The position numbers and the translations under genes are program-made. Source: Phaeobacter sp. B1627 (GTDB lineage: Bacteria > Pseudomonadota > Alphaproteobacteria > Rhodobacterales > Rhodobacteraceae). From it: a stretch of DNA of 64,000 nt. Positions 25,854-34,948 of the stretch are shown in pieces (the first letter of the stretch is position 1; every line of letters starts with the position of its first letter). Location of the stretch: the NCBI RefSeq assembly GCF_006265095.1, contig NZ_VCNK01000014.1, positions 1 through 64,000 on the forward strand, given 5' to 3'. Below the pieces are notes generated by a model. The model was not told the DNA's origin. It made no database searches and saw only the letters and a list, made by a program, of their open reading frames with translations.

Positions 25854-25967
25854 GGGTCCCTCCGAAAGTATCGTCTCCGATATGGCGTATTCTGCGCCCG
25901 AGGTCCAGTGGTTCGCGCGCCCCCGACCGAAGACACCGGCGGGAAATGGCACTTTTAACGCAAACGC

Positions 25968-26393
25968 TTAGGCCGAAGTCTGTTTTCCAGAGGCCTCGCT
26001 GCGCTGTTCACAGAGCCGCAGCCGGTTGCCAAACGGATCGGTGACGGTGATCTGCAGCCCCCATGGCATCGCATCCAGCCCGGGTTTCAGATTGTGATAT
26101 CGCTTTTCGCCCAGCTCCTGATGCAGGGTCATCGCGCCGGACACCGGGACAAAACAGGTGGAGCCCGGCGTTGCATCCCCGTGATGCTCACTCAGATGCA
26201 GCAGACAGCCGGACCGGGAAATCTGCATATAAAGCGGCATATCGTCTTCGTAGCGATACTCCCAATCCACGCGAAAGCCGAGGTAGTCGAGATAAAATTC
26301 CCGCGCCTTGGCGTCATCAAAGATGCGGATCACCGGAATGGCCGGAGAAATCTCTACCTCGGGGCCTGTGGGTTCGGGATGGTGCTCAGTCAT
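25968..26393 (-). CDS. VOC-family glyoxalase/bleomycin-resistance-like protein
   Basis: The 141-residue protein shows the bleomycin-resistance type VOC pattern: PVIRIFDDAKAREFYLDYLG near the start, WEYRYEDDMPLYMQI, and the ending TVTDPFGNRLRLCE. Such proteins form dimers that bind a ligand or metal; the substrate is unknown. Its ATG follows the stop of the RidA-like gene without a gap (TGAATG). Confidence 0.85.
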   Translation of the reverse strand: MTEHHPEPTGPEVEISPAIPVIRIFDDAKAREFYLDYLGFRVDWEYRYEDDMPLYMQISRSGCLLHLSEHHGDATPGSTCFVPVSGAMTLHQELGEKRYHNLKPGLDAMPWGLQITVTDPFGNRLRLCEQRSEASGKQTSA

Positions 26394-26768
26394 TCACATG
26401 TCCTCTGCCGGGCTGGCCAAAGCCGTGACTTCGATCTCGATCCGATACTTGGGATCAATCAGATTGCATTCGATCATGGTGGCGGCAGGTGGGTTCGCCC
26501 CGAAGGTTTCGGCAAGGATCGGCCAGCAGGGTTCGAACTCTGACGCATCGGGCAGATAGTAGGTCACCCGCACGACGTCTGCGAAACTGACACCTGCTTT
26601 TTCCAACGCGGCGCCAATGACTTGAAGCGCGCTCTTGCATTGCGAAACCACATCGCTGCCCTGCCCGACGGTGCCTGCAACATGGACAAAGCCACCGGCA
26701 ACTACGGCGCGACAATAGCCGATTTTTGCCTCGAACTCGCCGCCGGACGAAATCCGTTTGATCGTCAT
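26394..26768 (-). CDS. RidA/YjgF-family protein lacking the catalytic arginine
   Basis: The 124-residue protein has the RidA fold pattern (VHVAGTVGQG, ALEKAGVSFADVVRVTYYL, YRIEIEVTALA). In active RidA enamine/imine deaminases an Arg follows the Pro-Ala in the P-A-R-T/S motif; here the motif reads PPAAT, so that Arg is Ala. The Glu in EIEV remains. It may therefore bind a ligand without deaminating 2-aminoacrylate. It is directly followed by the VOC gene. Confidence 0.85.
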   Translation of the reverse strand: MTIKRISSGGEFEAKIGYCRAVVAGGFVHVAGTVGQGSDVVSQCKSALQVIGAALEKAGVSFADVVRVTYYLPDASEFEPCWPILAETFGANPPAATMIECNLIDPKYRIEIEVTALASPAEDM

Positions 26769-26847
26769 GTCTACTGTCTCCTTTTGTGTTTGAAGGATAT
26801 GCTATGCGCGCAGTGCGGGCGACAACATTGCGTTTTGTTCAACCCTG

Positions 26848-27573
26848 CTATGCATGCGTGTTTCCCCCCAGGGTTTCGTCGAAAAAGCCCAGTATTGCCG
26901 ACCAGGACCGCGCCGTGGCCTTGGCGCTGTAGTGCATACCTCCGGACACGTTCTTCGCATTGGGGTTGGTAAAGGCGTGACCGGTGTGGCCAAAGCTCAG
27001 CACCTGCCAATCCGCACAATGGTCGGTCAGCTCCTGCGCCAACTGTTGCAGCGCGGTGGGCGGCGCCAGTGGATCGTCCCATCCGTGCAGAACCAGAACA
27101 GCGGGCTGCATCTCTTGGGTGGCGAAATTCGGCGCGTCATAGACACCATGGACCGAAACGCAGGCCCGCAGCGCAGCACCACTGCGCGCCAGATCCAGCA
27201 CTGCCTTGCCACCGAGACAGTACCCCATTGCGCCAATCCGAGAGGCATCGACATGGCTCAGCCCCCCGATCGCGTCCCGCGCTGCGGCCATCCGGCGGAC
27301 CAGGACCCGCCGGTCCGCCGTGACCCCGGCCATCAGCGCGCGCGCCTCCTCGGGTGTCTCGACCCGGGTGCCATTGCCGTAGTAATCCACCGCCAGCGCA
27401 ACATAACCCAGCTCTGCCAGGTCATCGGCCACCGCCCTCTCGAACCCGCTGATGCCGCCAAAGGCCGGGGCGATCAAAACCCCCGGCTTGGGTTCCGGGT
27501 CTTCCTCATTCCAGGCCAGATACCCGATGAATGTGTCGACCCCGTCGCTATAGGAAAACACCTCATTTTTCAT
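26848..27573 (-). CDS. dienelactone hydrolase family protein
   Basis: The 241-residue alpha/beta hydrolase has the DLH triad: Cys119 in GYCLGG, Asp in LHGWDDPLAP near 170, and His in GHTGHAFTNP near 205. The family hydrolyses dienelactones and other small esters. No aromatic catabolism genes are nearby, so the substrate is open. Confidence 0.92.
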   Translation of the reverse strand: MKNEVFSYSDGVDTFIGYLAWNEEDPEPKPGVLIAPAFGGISGFERAVADDLAELGYVALAVDYYGNGTRVETPEEARALMAGVTADRRVLVRRMAAARDAIGGLSHVDASRIGAMGYCLGGKAVLDLARSGAALRACVSVHGVYDAPNFATQEMQPAVLVLHGWDDPLAPPTALQQLAQELTDHCADWQVLSFGHTGHAFTNPNAKNVSGGMHYSAKATARSWSAILGFFDETLGGNTHA

Positions 27574-27704
27574 AAAATTGCCCTTATTTCAATGCAATGG
27601 AGCGCGGACCTCCACTGAATACAGGCCAAGATCAGCCCCCTATCCGCCCTCTGTCACACCCTTGTCCGACCTCTGCCACACCAGAATCAGGCGCCCGCTA
27701 TATG

Positions 27705-27737
27705 AAAAAGGCCGGTATCGCGCGGACACCGGCCTTT
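27705..27737 (-). terminator. Rho-independent terminator of clpX
   Basis: On the minus strand a 10-bp stem AAAGGCCGGT / ACCGGCCTTT with an 11-base loop is followed by further T residues. It lies 31 bases past the clpX stop. Confidence 0.85.
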
Positions 27738-27767
27738 CTGCAATCTGACGTCAGGCCGTCCGCAGGG

Positions 27768-29033
27768 TCATCCTGCGCTGGCAGATTCCTTTCCTTCGGC
27801 ATGGATCATCAAAGGCTGGGCGTTGGTATTCACCGCCTCCTCATTGACCACGACCTTGGTCACGCTTTCCATTCCCGGAAGCTCGAACATGGTGTCGAGC
27901 AGGATATCTTCGAGGATCGACCGCAGGCCACGGGCGCCCGTCTTGCGCTCGATCGCCTTCTTGGCGATTGCCGACAGGGCCTCCTCGGTAAAGTCCAGCT
28001 CGGTTTCTTCCAGTTCAAACAGGCGCTGATACTGTTTGATCAGCGCATTTTTCGGTTTGGTCAGGATGGTGATCAGCGCATCCTCGTCCAGATCTTCAAG
28101 CGTCGCCAGAACCGGCAGACGTCCGACGAACTCCGGGATCAGGCCGAATTTCAGCAGATCTTCGGGTTCGAGATCCTTGAACGTTTCCCCGACTCCCGCT
28201 TCGCTTTCGTCCCGCACATCGGCGCCAAAGCCCATGGCAGAGCCCTTGCCGCGCTGCTTGATGATCTTGTCCAGGCCGGCAAAGGCACCGCCGCAAATGA
28301 ACAGGATGTTGGTGGTATCCACCTGCAGGAATTCCTGCTGCGGATGCTTGCGCCCCCCCTGTGGCGGCACCGAGGCAACGGTGCCTTCCATCAGCTTCAG
28401 CAAGGCTTGCTGCACGCCCTCGCCGGATACGTCGCGGGTGATCGACGGGTTTTCCGACTTGCGGGTAATCTTGTCGACCTCGTCGATGTAGACAATGCCG
28501 CGCTGCGCCTTTTCCACATTGTATTCAGAGGATTGCAGCAACTTCAGAATGATGTTTTCGACGTCCTCGCCGACATAGCCCGCCTCGGTCAGCGTGGTGG
28601 CATCGGCCATGGTGAAGGGCACGTCGAGAATCCGCGCCAGCGTCTGCGCCAGCAGCGTCTTGCCGCAGCCGGTGGGGCCGATCAGCAGGATGTTCGACTT
28701 GGCCAGTTCGATATCGCCGCCCGACTTCTGCGAGTGATTGAGACGTTTGTAGTGGTTGTGAACCGCCACCGACAACACCCGCTTGGCGGTCGCCTGACCG
28801 ATCACATAGTCGTCCAGAACCTGGCAAATATCCTTGGGCGTCGGCACGCCATCGGTTGCCTTCATCCCCGAGGCCTTGGTCTCCTCGCGGATGATGTCCA
28901 TGCACAGCTCGACGCATTCATCGCAGATGAACACGGTGGGGCCCGCGATCAGCTTGCGCACTTCATGCTGGCTCTTGCCGCAGAAGCTACAGTAAAGCGT
29001 GTTCTTGCTGTCGCCGCTCGTGTTCGTTGCCAT
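27768..29033 (-). CDS. clpX: ATP-dependent Clp protease ATP-binding subunit ClpX
   Basis: The 421-residue AAA+ unfoldase has the N-terminal C4 zinc-binding domain (CSFCGKS and [10 protein letters not shown], residues about 15-42), Walker A GPTGCGKT near 118-125, Walker [11 protein letters not shown] and the RKSENPS pore-adjacent loop. It feeds substrates to ClpP, encoded just upstream on the same strand with a 154-base gap. Confidence 0.98.
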   Translation of the reverse strand: MATNTSGDSKNTLYCSFCGKSQHEVRKLIAGPTVFICDECVELCMDIIREETKASGMKATDGVPTPKDICQVLDDYVIGQATAKRVLSVAVHNHYKRLNHSQKSGGDIELAKSNILLIGPTGCGKTLLAQTLARILDVPFTMADATTLTEAGYVGEDVENIILKLLQSSEYNVEKAQRGIVYIDEVDKITRKSENPSITRDVSGEGVQQALLKLMEGTVASVPPQGGRKHPQQEFLQVDTTNILFICGGAFAGLDKIIKQRGKGSAMGFGADVRDESEAGVGETFKDLEPEDLLKFGLIPEFVGRLPVLATLEDLDEDALITILTKPKNALIKQYQRLFELEETELDFTEEALSAIAKKAIERKTGARGLRSILEDILLDTMFELPGMESVTKVVVNEEAVNTNAQPLMIHAEGKESASAG

Positions 29034-29187
29034 GGTCTACCTTTCATCCGCCTCGGAGCCAGCGCAGGTCAGTTCGCCCCGATTTCCGGCCAGCTTAGGA
29101 CAGCTCCCAACCGGCCACAATGTCAAATTGTGCTCCCAGCCCCCCGCAGAGGTGAAGGGAGCACAAAGCCCGTGCGATCGCGCGGGA

Positions 29188-29820
29188 TCAGCTCTCGTCG
29201 TCGTCGCCCTTGGCGCGGTTTTCCACGATCTCGTCGATCAGGCCAAATTCCTTGGCCTGCTCCGGTGACATGAAGTTATCCCGCTCCAGCGCCCGTTCAA
29301 TGGTCTCATAGTCCTGACCGGTGTGTTTTACGTAAATCTCGTTCAGGCGACGCTTCAGTTTCAGCGTCTCTTCGGCGTGGATCATGATGTCCGTCGCCTG
29401 GCCCTGATATCCGCCGGAGGGCTGGTGCACCATGACCCGGGAATTGGGCAGGCTGAAGCGCATGCCTTTCTCGCCCGCCGTCAGCAACAAGGACCCCATC
29501 GAGGCCGCCTGGCCGATCACCAGCGTCGACACTTTGGGTTTGATGTACTGCATGGTGTCGTAGATCGACAGGCCCGAGGTCACTACGCCACCGGGCGAGT
29601 TGATATACATCGAGATTTCCTTGGACGGGTTTTCCGCCTCAAGGTGAAGCAGCTGCGCCACGATCAGCGACGACATGCCGTCATGAACCTGCCCGTTCAG
29701 GAAGATGATACGCTCCTTCAGCAGGCGCGAGAAAATATCATACGCCCGTTCGCCGCGGCTGGTCTGTTCAACGACCATCGGCACGAGAGTGTTCATGTAG
29801 GTTTCTGTTGGATCAATCAT
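29188..29820 (-). CDS. clpP: ATP-dependent Clp protease proteolytic subunit ClpP
   Basis: From the ATG at 29820 (AGGCAGGT upstream) the protein is 209 residues. The catalytic triad is Ser108 ([10 protein letters not shown]), His132 (VMVHQPSGG) and Asp181 ([11 protein letters not shown]). It forms the tetradecameric peptidase with ClpX or ClpA. An upstream in-frame start at 29856 lacks a ribosome site. Confidence 0.98.
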   Translation of the reverse strand: MIDPTETYMNTLVPMVVEQTSRGERAYDIFSRLLKERIIFLNGQVHDGMSSLIVAQLLHLEAENPSKEISMYINSPGGVVTSGLSIYDTMQYIKPKVSTLVIGQAASMGSLLLTAGEKGMRFSLPNSRVMVHQPSGGYQGQATDIMIHAEETLKLKRRLNEIYVKHTGQDYETIERALERDNFMSPEQAKEFGLIDEIVENRAKGDDDES

Positions 29821-30103
29821 TGGACCTGCCTGTCTTGGGATCTCGACGGGTACCATACCCGAAAGAGGATTACCCGAGTCTTAGTGCTGCGAAAAATGAG
29901 CTGCAAGAGGTCGCCCCGCATTTTAGCGCCAGTTCCGCCCGTCTGATGCGCCGCTGCCCGTTGCGGCTTGCGGCGTACCGAACGGCCGTGGTGTCGCAAT
30001 TCACCAGATCGGCGTCGTAAAATCCCGGCAAAATCCGCTGCCGGAGCGCTAGCTGATACAGCAATGCCCTATCCCTATCCTGTGCGGGCCAGACCCTGCC
30101 AAC

Positions 30104-31123
30104 ATGGATTTGCCCATGTCAGATGACAGTTTTGTTCAAAAAGGCGCGGCCGCGAACCTGACGGTCGCCCATGCCGGCGCGCCGCAGGATTTCTATTTTC
30201 TGCTGCTGCCCAAGGCCACCATGCTGCCGGTCGCCGCCGCGATAGAGCCGTTGCGGATTGCAAATCAGGTCACAAACACAAAGCTTTACCGCTGGTTCAT
30301 CATGACCGAGACCGGAGCGCCGGTGCGCTGTTCCAACGGCATGGTGGTGACGCCGGACATGGCGCTGGCGCCGCTGCCTTCGGAGGCTGTGGGCTTTGTC
30401 TGCGCCGGGGTCGAGCCGCAGGACGCCGCCAGCGAGACCACGCTGAACTGGCTGCGCCGCCAGCATCGGTTTGGCCGCCAGATCGGCGGCATCTGCACCG
30501 GCGCCTTTGCGCTTGCGCAGGCCGGGATCATCAGGGACCAGCCCTTCACGCTGCATTGGGAAAATCAACCGGGTTTTACGGAACGTTTCGAACATCTGAA
30601 GCCCTCACCGAATATTTACGAGGTCACGGCCGGCCTGATGACCTGTGGCGGCGGCAGCGCGGCCACCGATATGATGCTGACCCTGATCGAGCAGCGCCAT
30701 GGCAAGCAACTGGCGATCATCGTGGCCGACATGTGCCTGCACGTGCGCTCCACCAGCGGCGCGGCACCGCAGAAATCCACCTACGCCGTCGCCATCGGCA
30801 GCCGCAACCAGCGCCTGCTGAGCGCCCTTCAACTGATGCAGGACGCCATCGAAGAGCCGCTCTCCATCGCTGCGCTCTGTGATCGGCTGGACATTTCCCG
30901 CCGCCAGCTGGAACGGCTGTTCTCCCGCTATCTCGATCAGAGCCCGATGCATGTCTATTCCGACATGCGGCTCAGCCACGCCTTTGCGCTGATGAACGAA
31001 ACCTCGATGTCGGTGACCGAGATCGCGCTCGCCTCCGGCTTCAACAGCGCCACCCATTTCTCACGTCAATTCAAACGGAAATTCGGCGCCAGCCCGCATT
31101 TCTTCCGCAAGGGCTGGGCCTGA
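30104..31123 (+). CDS. GlxA-family AraC-type transcriptional regulator
   Basis: The 339-residue protein has an N-terminal DJ-1/PfpI-like domain (residues about 28-200, with the nucleophile-elbow-like GGICTGAFAL) and a C-terminal double AraC HTH (RLDISRRQLERLFSRYLDQS; EIALASGFNSATHFSRQFK). Members include GbdR and CdhR, activators of betaine and carnitine catabolism. The start could instead be the ATG at 30116. It stands alone here. Confidence 0.9.
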   Translation: MDLPMSDDSFVQKGAAANLTVAHAGAPQDFYFLLLPKATMLPVAAAIEPLRIANQVTNTKLYRWFIMTETGAPVRCSNGMVVTPDMALAPLPSEAVGFVCAGVEPQDAASETTLNWLRRQHRFGRQIGGICTGAFALAQAGIIRDQPFTLHWENQPGFTERFEHLKPSPNIYEVTAGLMTCGGGSAATDMMLTLIEQRHGKQLAIIVADMCLHVRSTSGAAPQKSTYAVAIGSRNQRLLSALQLMQDAIEEPLSIAALCDRLDISRRQLERLFSRYLDQSPMHVYSDMRLSHAFALMNETSMSVTEIALASGFNSATHFSRQFKRKFGASPHFFRKGWA

Positions 31124-31262
31124 TCCACCGCAGGACCCTGCCCGCCATCGGCCCGCAGCCGCGAACGGTCCGGCACCGGGACAGGCCGTGAAACGCACTG
31201 AAATGTGACGAGTATTTCAGCCACAATGCGGCTACACCCCTGTGCAGGAGCGGAGGACCCAA

Positions 31263-31832
31263 ATGTTTCAGACCCGACTGCGCGGCTTTCACTTGTGCCA
31301 TTCCCGATCGCGCCGCCAGCGTGGCAGCCGGTGCCGCGCCCTCACGCTCGCGATGCTCCTGCTGGCCCCGCCCGCCTTCATAGCCACGCCCGGCGTCATA
31401 GTCCCGCCTGCCTTCGCCGCGAATCTCCAACCGCGCGAGGGGTGGTCGATCCAGACCAGTGACAAGGGCTACGCGGCTCTGCTGCGGGACCTGAAATCCG
31501 CGGTCAAGACCGCCGGCATGGGGCTCGTCACCGAAGCAGGCCCCACCGGCGCCGCCGCCGCGCGCGGCATCATCCTTCCCGGCAACCGGGTTCTGGGGGT
31601 CTTTCGCAATGACTTTGCGGTCGCCATCCTTGCGCTCTCCACCGCCGCCATGATCGAGGCCCCGGTTCGTATTTATGTCACCGAAGCTGCGGATGGCCGC
31701 GCCACCCTGTCCTACAAGACACCGACGCATGTCTTCGCCCCATATATGGCCGAAGCAGGCCCGGATCTGGCAACCCTTGCCGCTGAACTTGATACAATTT
31801 TTGCAGAAATTGCCGGGGCCGCGCTGCGCTAG
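31263..31832 (+). CDS. DUF302 exported protein
   Basis: From the ATG at 31263 (GAGCGGAGGA upstream) the product is 189 residues. An Arg-rich N-terminus is followed by a long hydrophobic stretch ending in AFAAN, an unusually long Sec signal of about 53 residues. The rest matches DUF302 (AALLRDLKSAVKTAGMGLV; RVLGVFRNDFAV), a family of unknown function sometimes tied to metal or redox stress. The TPP enzyme gene starts 36 bases later. Confidence 0.78.
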   Translation: MFQTRLRGFHLCHSRSRRQRGSRCRALTLAMLLLAPPAFIATPGVIVPPAFAANLQPREGWSIQTSDKGYAALLRDLKSAVKTAGMGLVTEAGPTGAAAARGIILPGNRVLGVFRNDFAVAILALSTAAMIEAPVRIYVTEAADGRATLSYKTPTHVFAPYMAEAGPDLATLAAELDTIFAEIAGAALR

Positions 31833-31868
31833 GCGCAGCCTCCCGGCGCCACAGAAACGGACAGACCG

Positions 31869-33500
31869 ATGACAGAAACTCTCCGCGCCGCCGATGTTCT
31901 GGCCCGCCGCCTGTATGACGCGGGCTGCCGCCACGCCTTTGGCATGCCCGGTGGCGAAGTGCTCACGCTGATTGATGCGCTGAGGAAGGCGGGCATTGCC
32001 TTTCATCTCGCCAAACATGAAAACTGCGCGGGTTTCATCGGCGAGGGGGTCCACCATGCCGACGGCGCCCCGGTTCTTCTCGTGGCGACTCTGGGCCCCG
32101 GGGCGCTGAATGGGGTGAATGTGGTGGCCAACGCGTTTCAGGACCGGGTGCCGATGCTGGTGCTGACCGGCTGCGTCGATGCGGATGAGGCCCAGACCTA
32201 CACGCATCAGGTGCTCGACCAGCAGGCCGTCTTCGCGCCCATCACCAAAGCCAGCTTCCGCCTCGATGCCGCAGCAGCCGGGGTTATCGCCGACAAGGCG
32301 GTCACCCTCGCCACCGCGCCCCGCCAGGGACCGGTCCATATCGACGTGCCGATCACGGTCGCCACCTCCCCCGCCAGAGAGCGCGACCTGCGTCAGGCGC
32401 CTGCGGGCGATACAGTGCCAGCGGATGCAGCATTGGCGCAGGCGCATCACTGGCTGACGGATGCCGACCGGCCAGTGGCCATCGTCGGACTGGACGCGCT
32501 CTGCCCGGGTGGCCCCGACGCAACCCGGGCCTTTCTCGAGACCCATCAGATCCCCTTCATCACCACCTACAAGGCAAAAGGCATCCTCGCGGAAGACCAC
32601 CCCCTTTGCCTCGGTGGTGCGGGCCTGTCGCCGCGGGCCGACGGCCATCTGCGGCCCCTGATCGACGCGGCCGACCTGATCCTCTGCATTGGCTATGACC
32701 CGATCGAGATGCGCACGGGCTGGCGCGATCTCTGGGACTGCCGGGCGACCCGGGTGATCGATATCTCGCCCGAGCCCAACACCCACTACATGCATCAGGC
32801 CTCGCTGACGCTGCTGAGCAGCCTGCCAGCGACACTGACGGCCCTCACGGCACTGACGGCGCGGTCCGCTCCCGGGGCGTCACGGCCGCTCTGGACCGGT
32901 GGCGAGGTCACCACCGCCCGCGCCGCGCTGGACGCGGCCTTCCCGCTGACCGATGATTGGGGTCCGGCGGGCGTCATTGCCGAATGTATGGAAAGCTTGC
33001 CGCCGGATGCCCTCCTGACCGCCGACAGCGGCGCCCACCGCATTCTGCTCAGCCAGATGTGGAGCTGCAGCGAACCGCGTCAGCTGGTTCAGTCCTCCGG
33101 CCTGTGCACCATGGGCTGCGCCCTGCCCCTGGCCATCGGCCGCAAGCTGGCCGAGCCGGATCGCACCGTTGTCAGCTTCTCCGGCGATGCCGGTTTTCTG
33201 ATGGTCGCAGGCGAGCTGGCCACGGCCGCCGAACTGGGCATTGCGCCGGTCTTTGTGGTCTTTGTGGACGCCTCGCTGGCGTTGATCGACCTCAAGCAGC
33301 GCCAGCGCCAGTTGCCGGGCACCGGCGTGGATTTCGGCCACCATGACTATGCCGCCATGGGACGCGCCTTCGGAGGCCACGGCCACAGCGTGCGCACACG
33401 GTCCCAATTGCGCGCCGCCCTGACCGAGGCCATGGCCGCGGATCGCTTCACCGTTATTGCTGCTGAAATCAACCGCGAGGGCTATGATGGCCGTATCTGA
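31869..33500 (+). CDS. acetolactate-synthase-like thiamine pyrophosphate enzyme
   Basis: The 543-residue protein has the three TPP-enzyme domains. The Pyr domain has the activating Glu51 (KHENCAGF) and a GPGALN loop near 78-83. The PP domain has the metal loop SGDAGFLMVAGELATA in place of GDG, and VFVDASLALI where many members have NN. A retained Asp in each half could still hold Mg2+. It resembles the AHAS large subunit but has no small-subunit gene nearby. The next gene, a CoA-transferase, starts inside its last codons, so a decarboxylation/CoA-thioester pathway is likely (oxalyl-CoA-like or 2-oxoacid). Confidence 0.85.
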   Translation: MTETLRAADVLARRLYDAGCRHAFGMPGGEVLTLIDALRKAGIAFHLAKHENCAGFIGEGVHHADGAPVLLVATLGPGALNGVNVVANAFQDRVPMLVLTGCVDADEAQTYTHQVLDQQAVFAPITKASFRLDAAAAGVIADKAVTLATAPRQGPVHIDVPITVATSPARERDLRQAPAGDTVPADAALAQAHHWLTDADRPVAIVGLDALCPGGPDATRAFLETHQIPFITTYKAKGILAEDHPLCLGGAGLSPRADGHLRPLIDAADLILCIGYDPIEMRTGWRDLWDCRATRVIDISPEPNTHYMHQASLTLLSSLPATLTALTALTARSAPGASRPLWTGGEVTTARAALDAAFPLTDDWGPAGVIAECMESLPPDALLTADSGAHRILLSQMWSCSEPRQLVQSSGLCTMGCALPLAIGRKLAEPDRTVVSFSGDAGFLMVAGELATAAELGIAPVFVVFVDASLALIDLKQRQRQLPGTGVDFGHHDYAAMGRAFGGHGHSVRTRSQLRAALTEAMAADRFTVIAAEINREGYDGRI

Positions 33501-34683
33501 CCTGCCTCCCCACGGCCTGTCCCATGGCGCGCTGCGCGGCGTCAAGGTGCTCGACCTCACCCGGATCCTTGCCGGGCCCACCACCACACAGTTGCTGGGG
33601 GATCTCGGGGCCGATGTGATCAAGGTGGAAAACCCCGGCACCGGCGGCGACGATACCCGGCAATGGGGGACGAGCGTTGCCCGGGACGCGGATCTCACCC
33701 CCTATTTCATGGCCGCCAACCGCAACAAACGATCTCTGGCGCTGGATATATCCCAACCGGACGGGCAGCAGGTGATCCGCCGCCTCGCCGCGCAGGCCGA
33801 TGTGCTGATGGAGAACTTCAAACCCGGCGGGCTGGCCCGCTACGGGCTCGACTACCACAGCCTCCGCGACGCCTGCCCGCGCCTCGTCTATGCGTCGATC
33901 TCGGGCTATGGCCACACCGGGCCGAACCGGGAGAAACCAGGCTACGACCTGATGGCCCAGGGCTATGGCGGCATGATGTCCCTGACCGGCGCCCCCGATG
34001 GTGCCCCGATGAAGGCCGGGGTCGGCATCGCCGATGTGATGTGCGGCATGTACGCCGCCGTCGGCATCCTGTCTGCCCTGCGTCACCGCGACCTCACCGG
34101 CGAGGGCCAACAGGTCGAGGTCGCCCTGGTGGATTCCCAGATCGCCTGGCTGATCAACGAAGGCGTCGGCTACCTCAATACCGGCCAACTGCCGGTGCGG
34201 CGCGGCAATGAGCACCCCTCGATCATGCCCTATGGCAACTATCAAACCTCCGATGGCCACGTGATCCTCGCCGTCGGCAACGACAGTCAGTTCCGCCGCT
34301 TCATGCGGTTTCTCGCGCTCGAAGGGCTGGCGGACGATCCGCGATTTGCGACCAATCCGGCCCGCCTCGACAACCGTCAGGCGCTGACCGACATCCTGAT
34401 CCCGGCCCTGCGGCGGCACAGCACCCAGACCGTGATCACCGCGATGGAGGCCGCAAAAGTGCCGGTCGGCCCGGTTCAGACGCTGGATCAGGTCTTTGCC
34501 AGCGATCAGGTCGGCGCGCGGGATCTTGTGGTCACGATGGAGTCCAACGGAACCCCTTTGCGCCTCCTCGGCAATCCTCTGAAATTCTCGCGGACCCCGG
34601 TCACCTACCGCAGACCGCCCCCGACCTGCGGCGCCCACAGTGACGAGATTCTCGCCACCGACCACCCCTTCGCCGAGGACTGA
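33484..34683 (+). CDS. class III CoA-transferase (CaiB/BaiF family)
   Basis: The 399-residue protein (ATG at 33484 or 33487, with GCGAGGG upstream) overlaps the preceding TPP-enzyme gene by 14-17 bases. Family motifs are VLDLTRILAGPTTTQLLGDL near the start, KVENPGTGGDDTRQWG, NRNKRSLALD and the catalytic-Asp loop around GYDLMAQGYGG. These enzymes move CoA between carboxylic acids (formyl-CoA:oxalate, carnitine, mesaconyl). With the TPP enzyme it recalls the oxalate pair Frc/Oxc, but the TPP enzyme is AHAS-like, so the substrate is open. Confidence 0.92.
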   Translation: MMAVSDLPPHGLSHGALRGVKVLDLTRILAGPTTTQLLGDLGADVIKVENPGTGGDDTRQWGTSVARDADLTPYFMAANRNKRSLALDISQPDGQQVIRRLAAQADVLMENFKPGGLARYGLDYHSLRDACPRLVYASISGYGHTGPNREKPGYDLMAQGYGGMMSLTGAPDGAPMKAGVGIADVMCGMYAAVGILSALRHRDLTGEGQQVEVALVDSQIAWLINEGVGYLNTGQLPVRRGNEHPSIMPYGNYQTSDGHVILAVGNDSQFRRFMRFLALEGLADDPRFATNPARLDNRQALTDILIPALRRHSTQTVITAMEAAKVPVGPVQTLDQVFASDQVGARDLVVTMESNGTPLRLLGNPLKFSRTPVTYRRPPPTCGAHSDEILATDHPFAED

Positions 34684-34695
34684 AACATTTGCGCA

Positions 34696-34724
34696 ATTGC
34701 GGCGCCCCCTACCGGCGCCGCAAT
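34696..34724 (+). terminator. hairpin after the CoA-transferase gene
   Basis: An 11-bp perfect stem (ATTGCGGCGCC / GGCGCCGCAAT) with a 7-base loop lies 12 bases after the stop, followed by GTTACAA. A short T-poor tail makes the termination efficiency uncertain. Confidence 0.65.
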
Positions 34725-34948
34725 GTTACAAACCCCGCCACAAGCCCCCCCGCCTGCTGCCCAAATCAGCAGGTGCGACTGGGTTTGTGCGTCTTTTTGC
34801 CCACCAGGCCGCCGCAAGCCGCCGCTTTCCCGCCGACCGCCACACGCGCCTTCACCAAAGCGCGAGCAGGGGGCGCGCGGTGAAACCAGCTCCGCTAGCA
34901 TCTTTCGCAAGACCTGTATTTTCAGCAGATTGCGAAAGTGAAACGCCC

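Noticed and set aside
31869-33500. Calling the TPP enzyme ilvB (biosynthetic acetolactate synthase)
   Set aside because: No ilvN small subunit follows, the metal-loop residues differ, and it overlaps a CoA-transferase gene.
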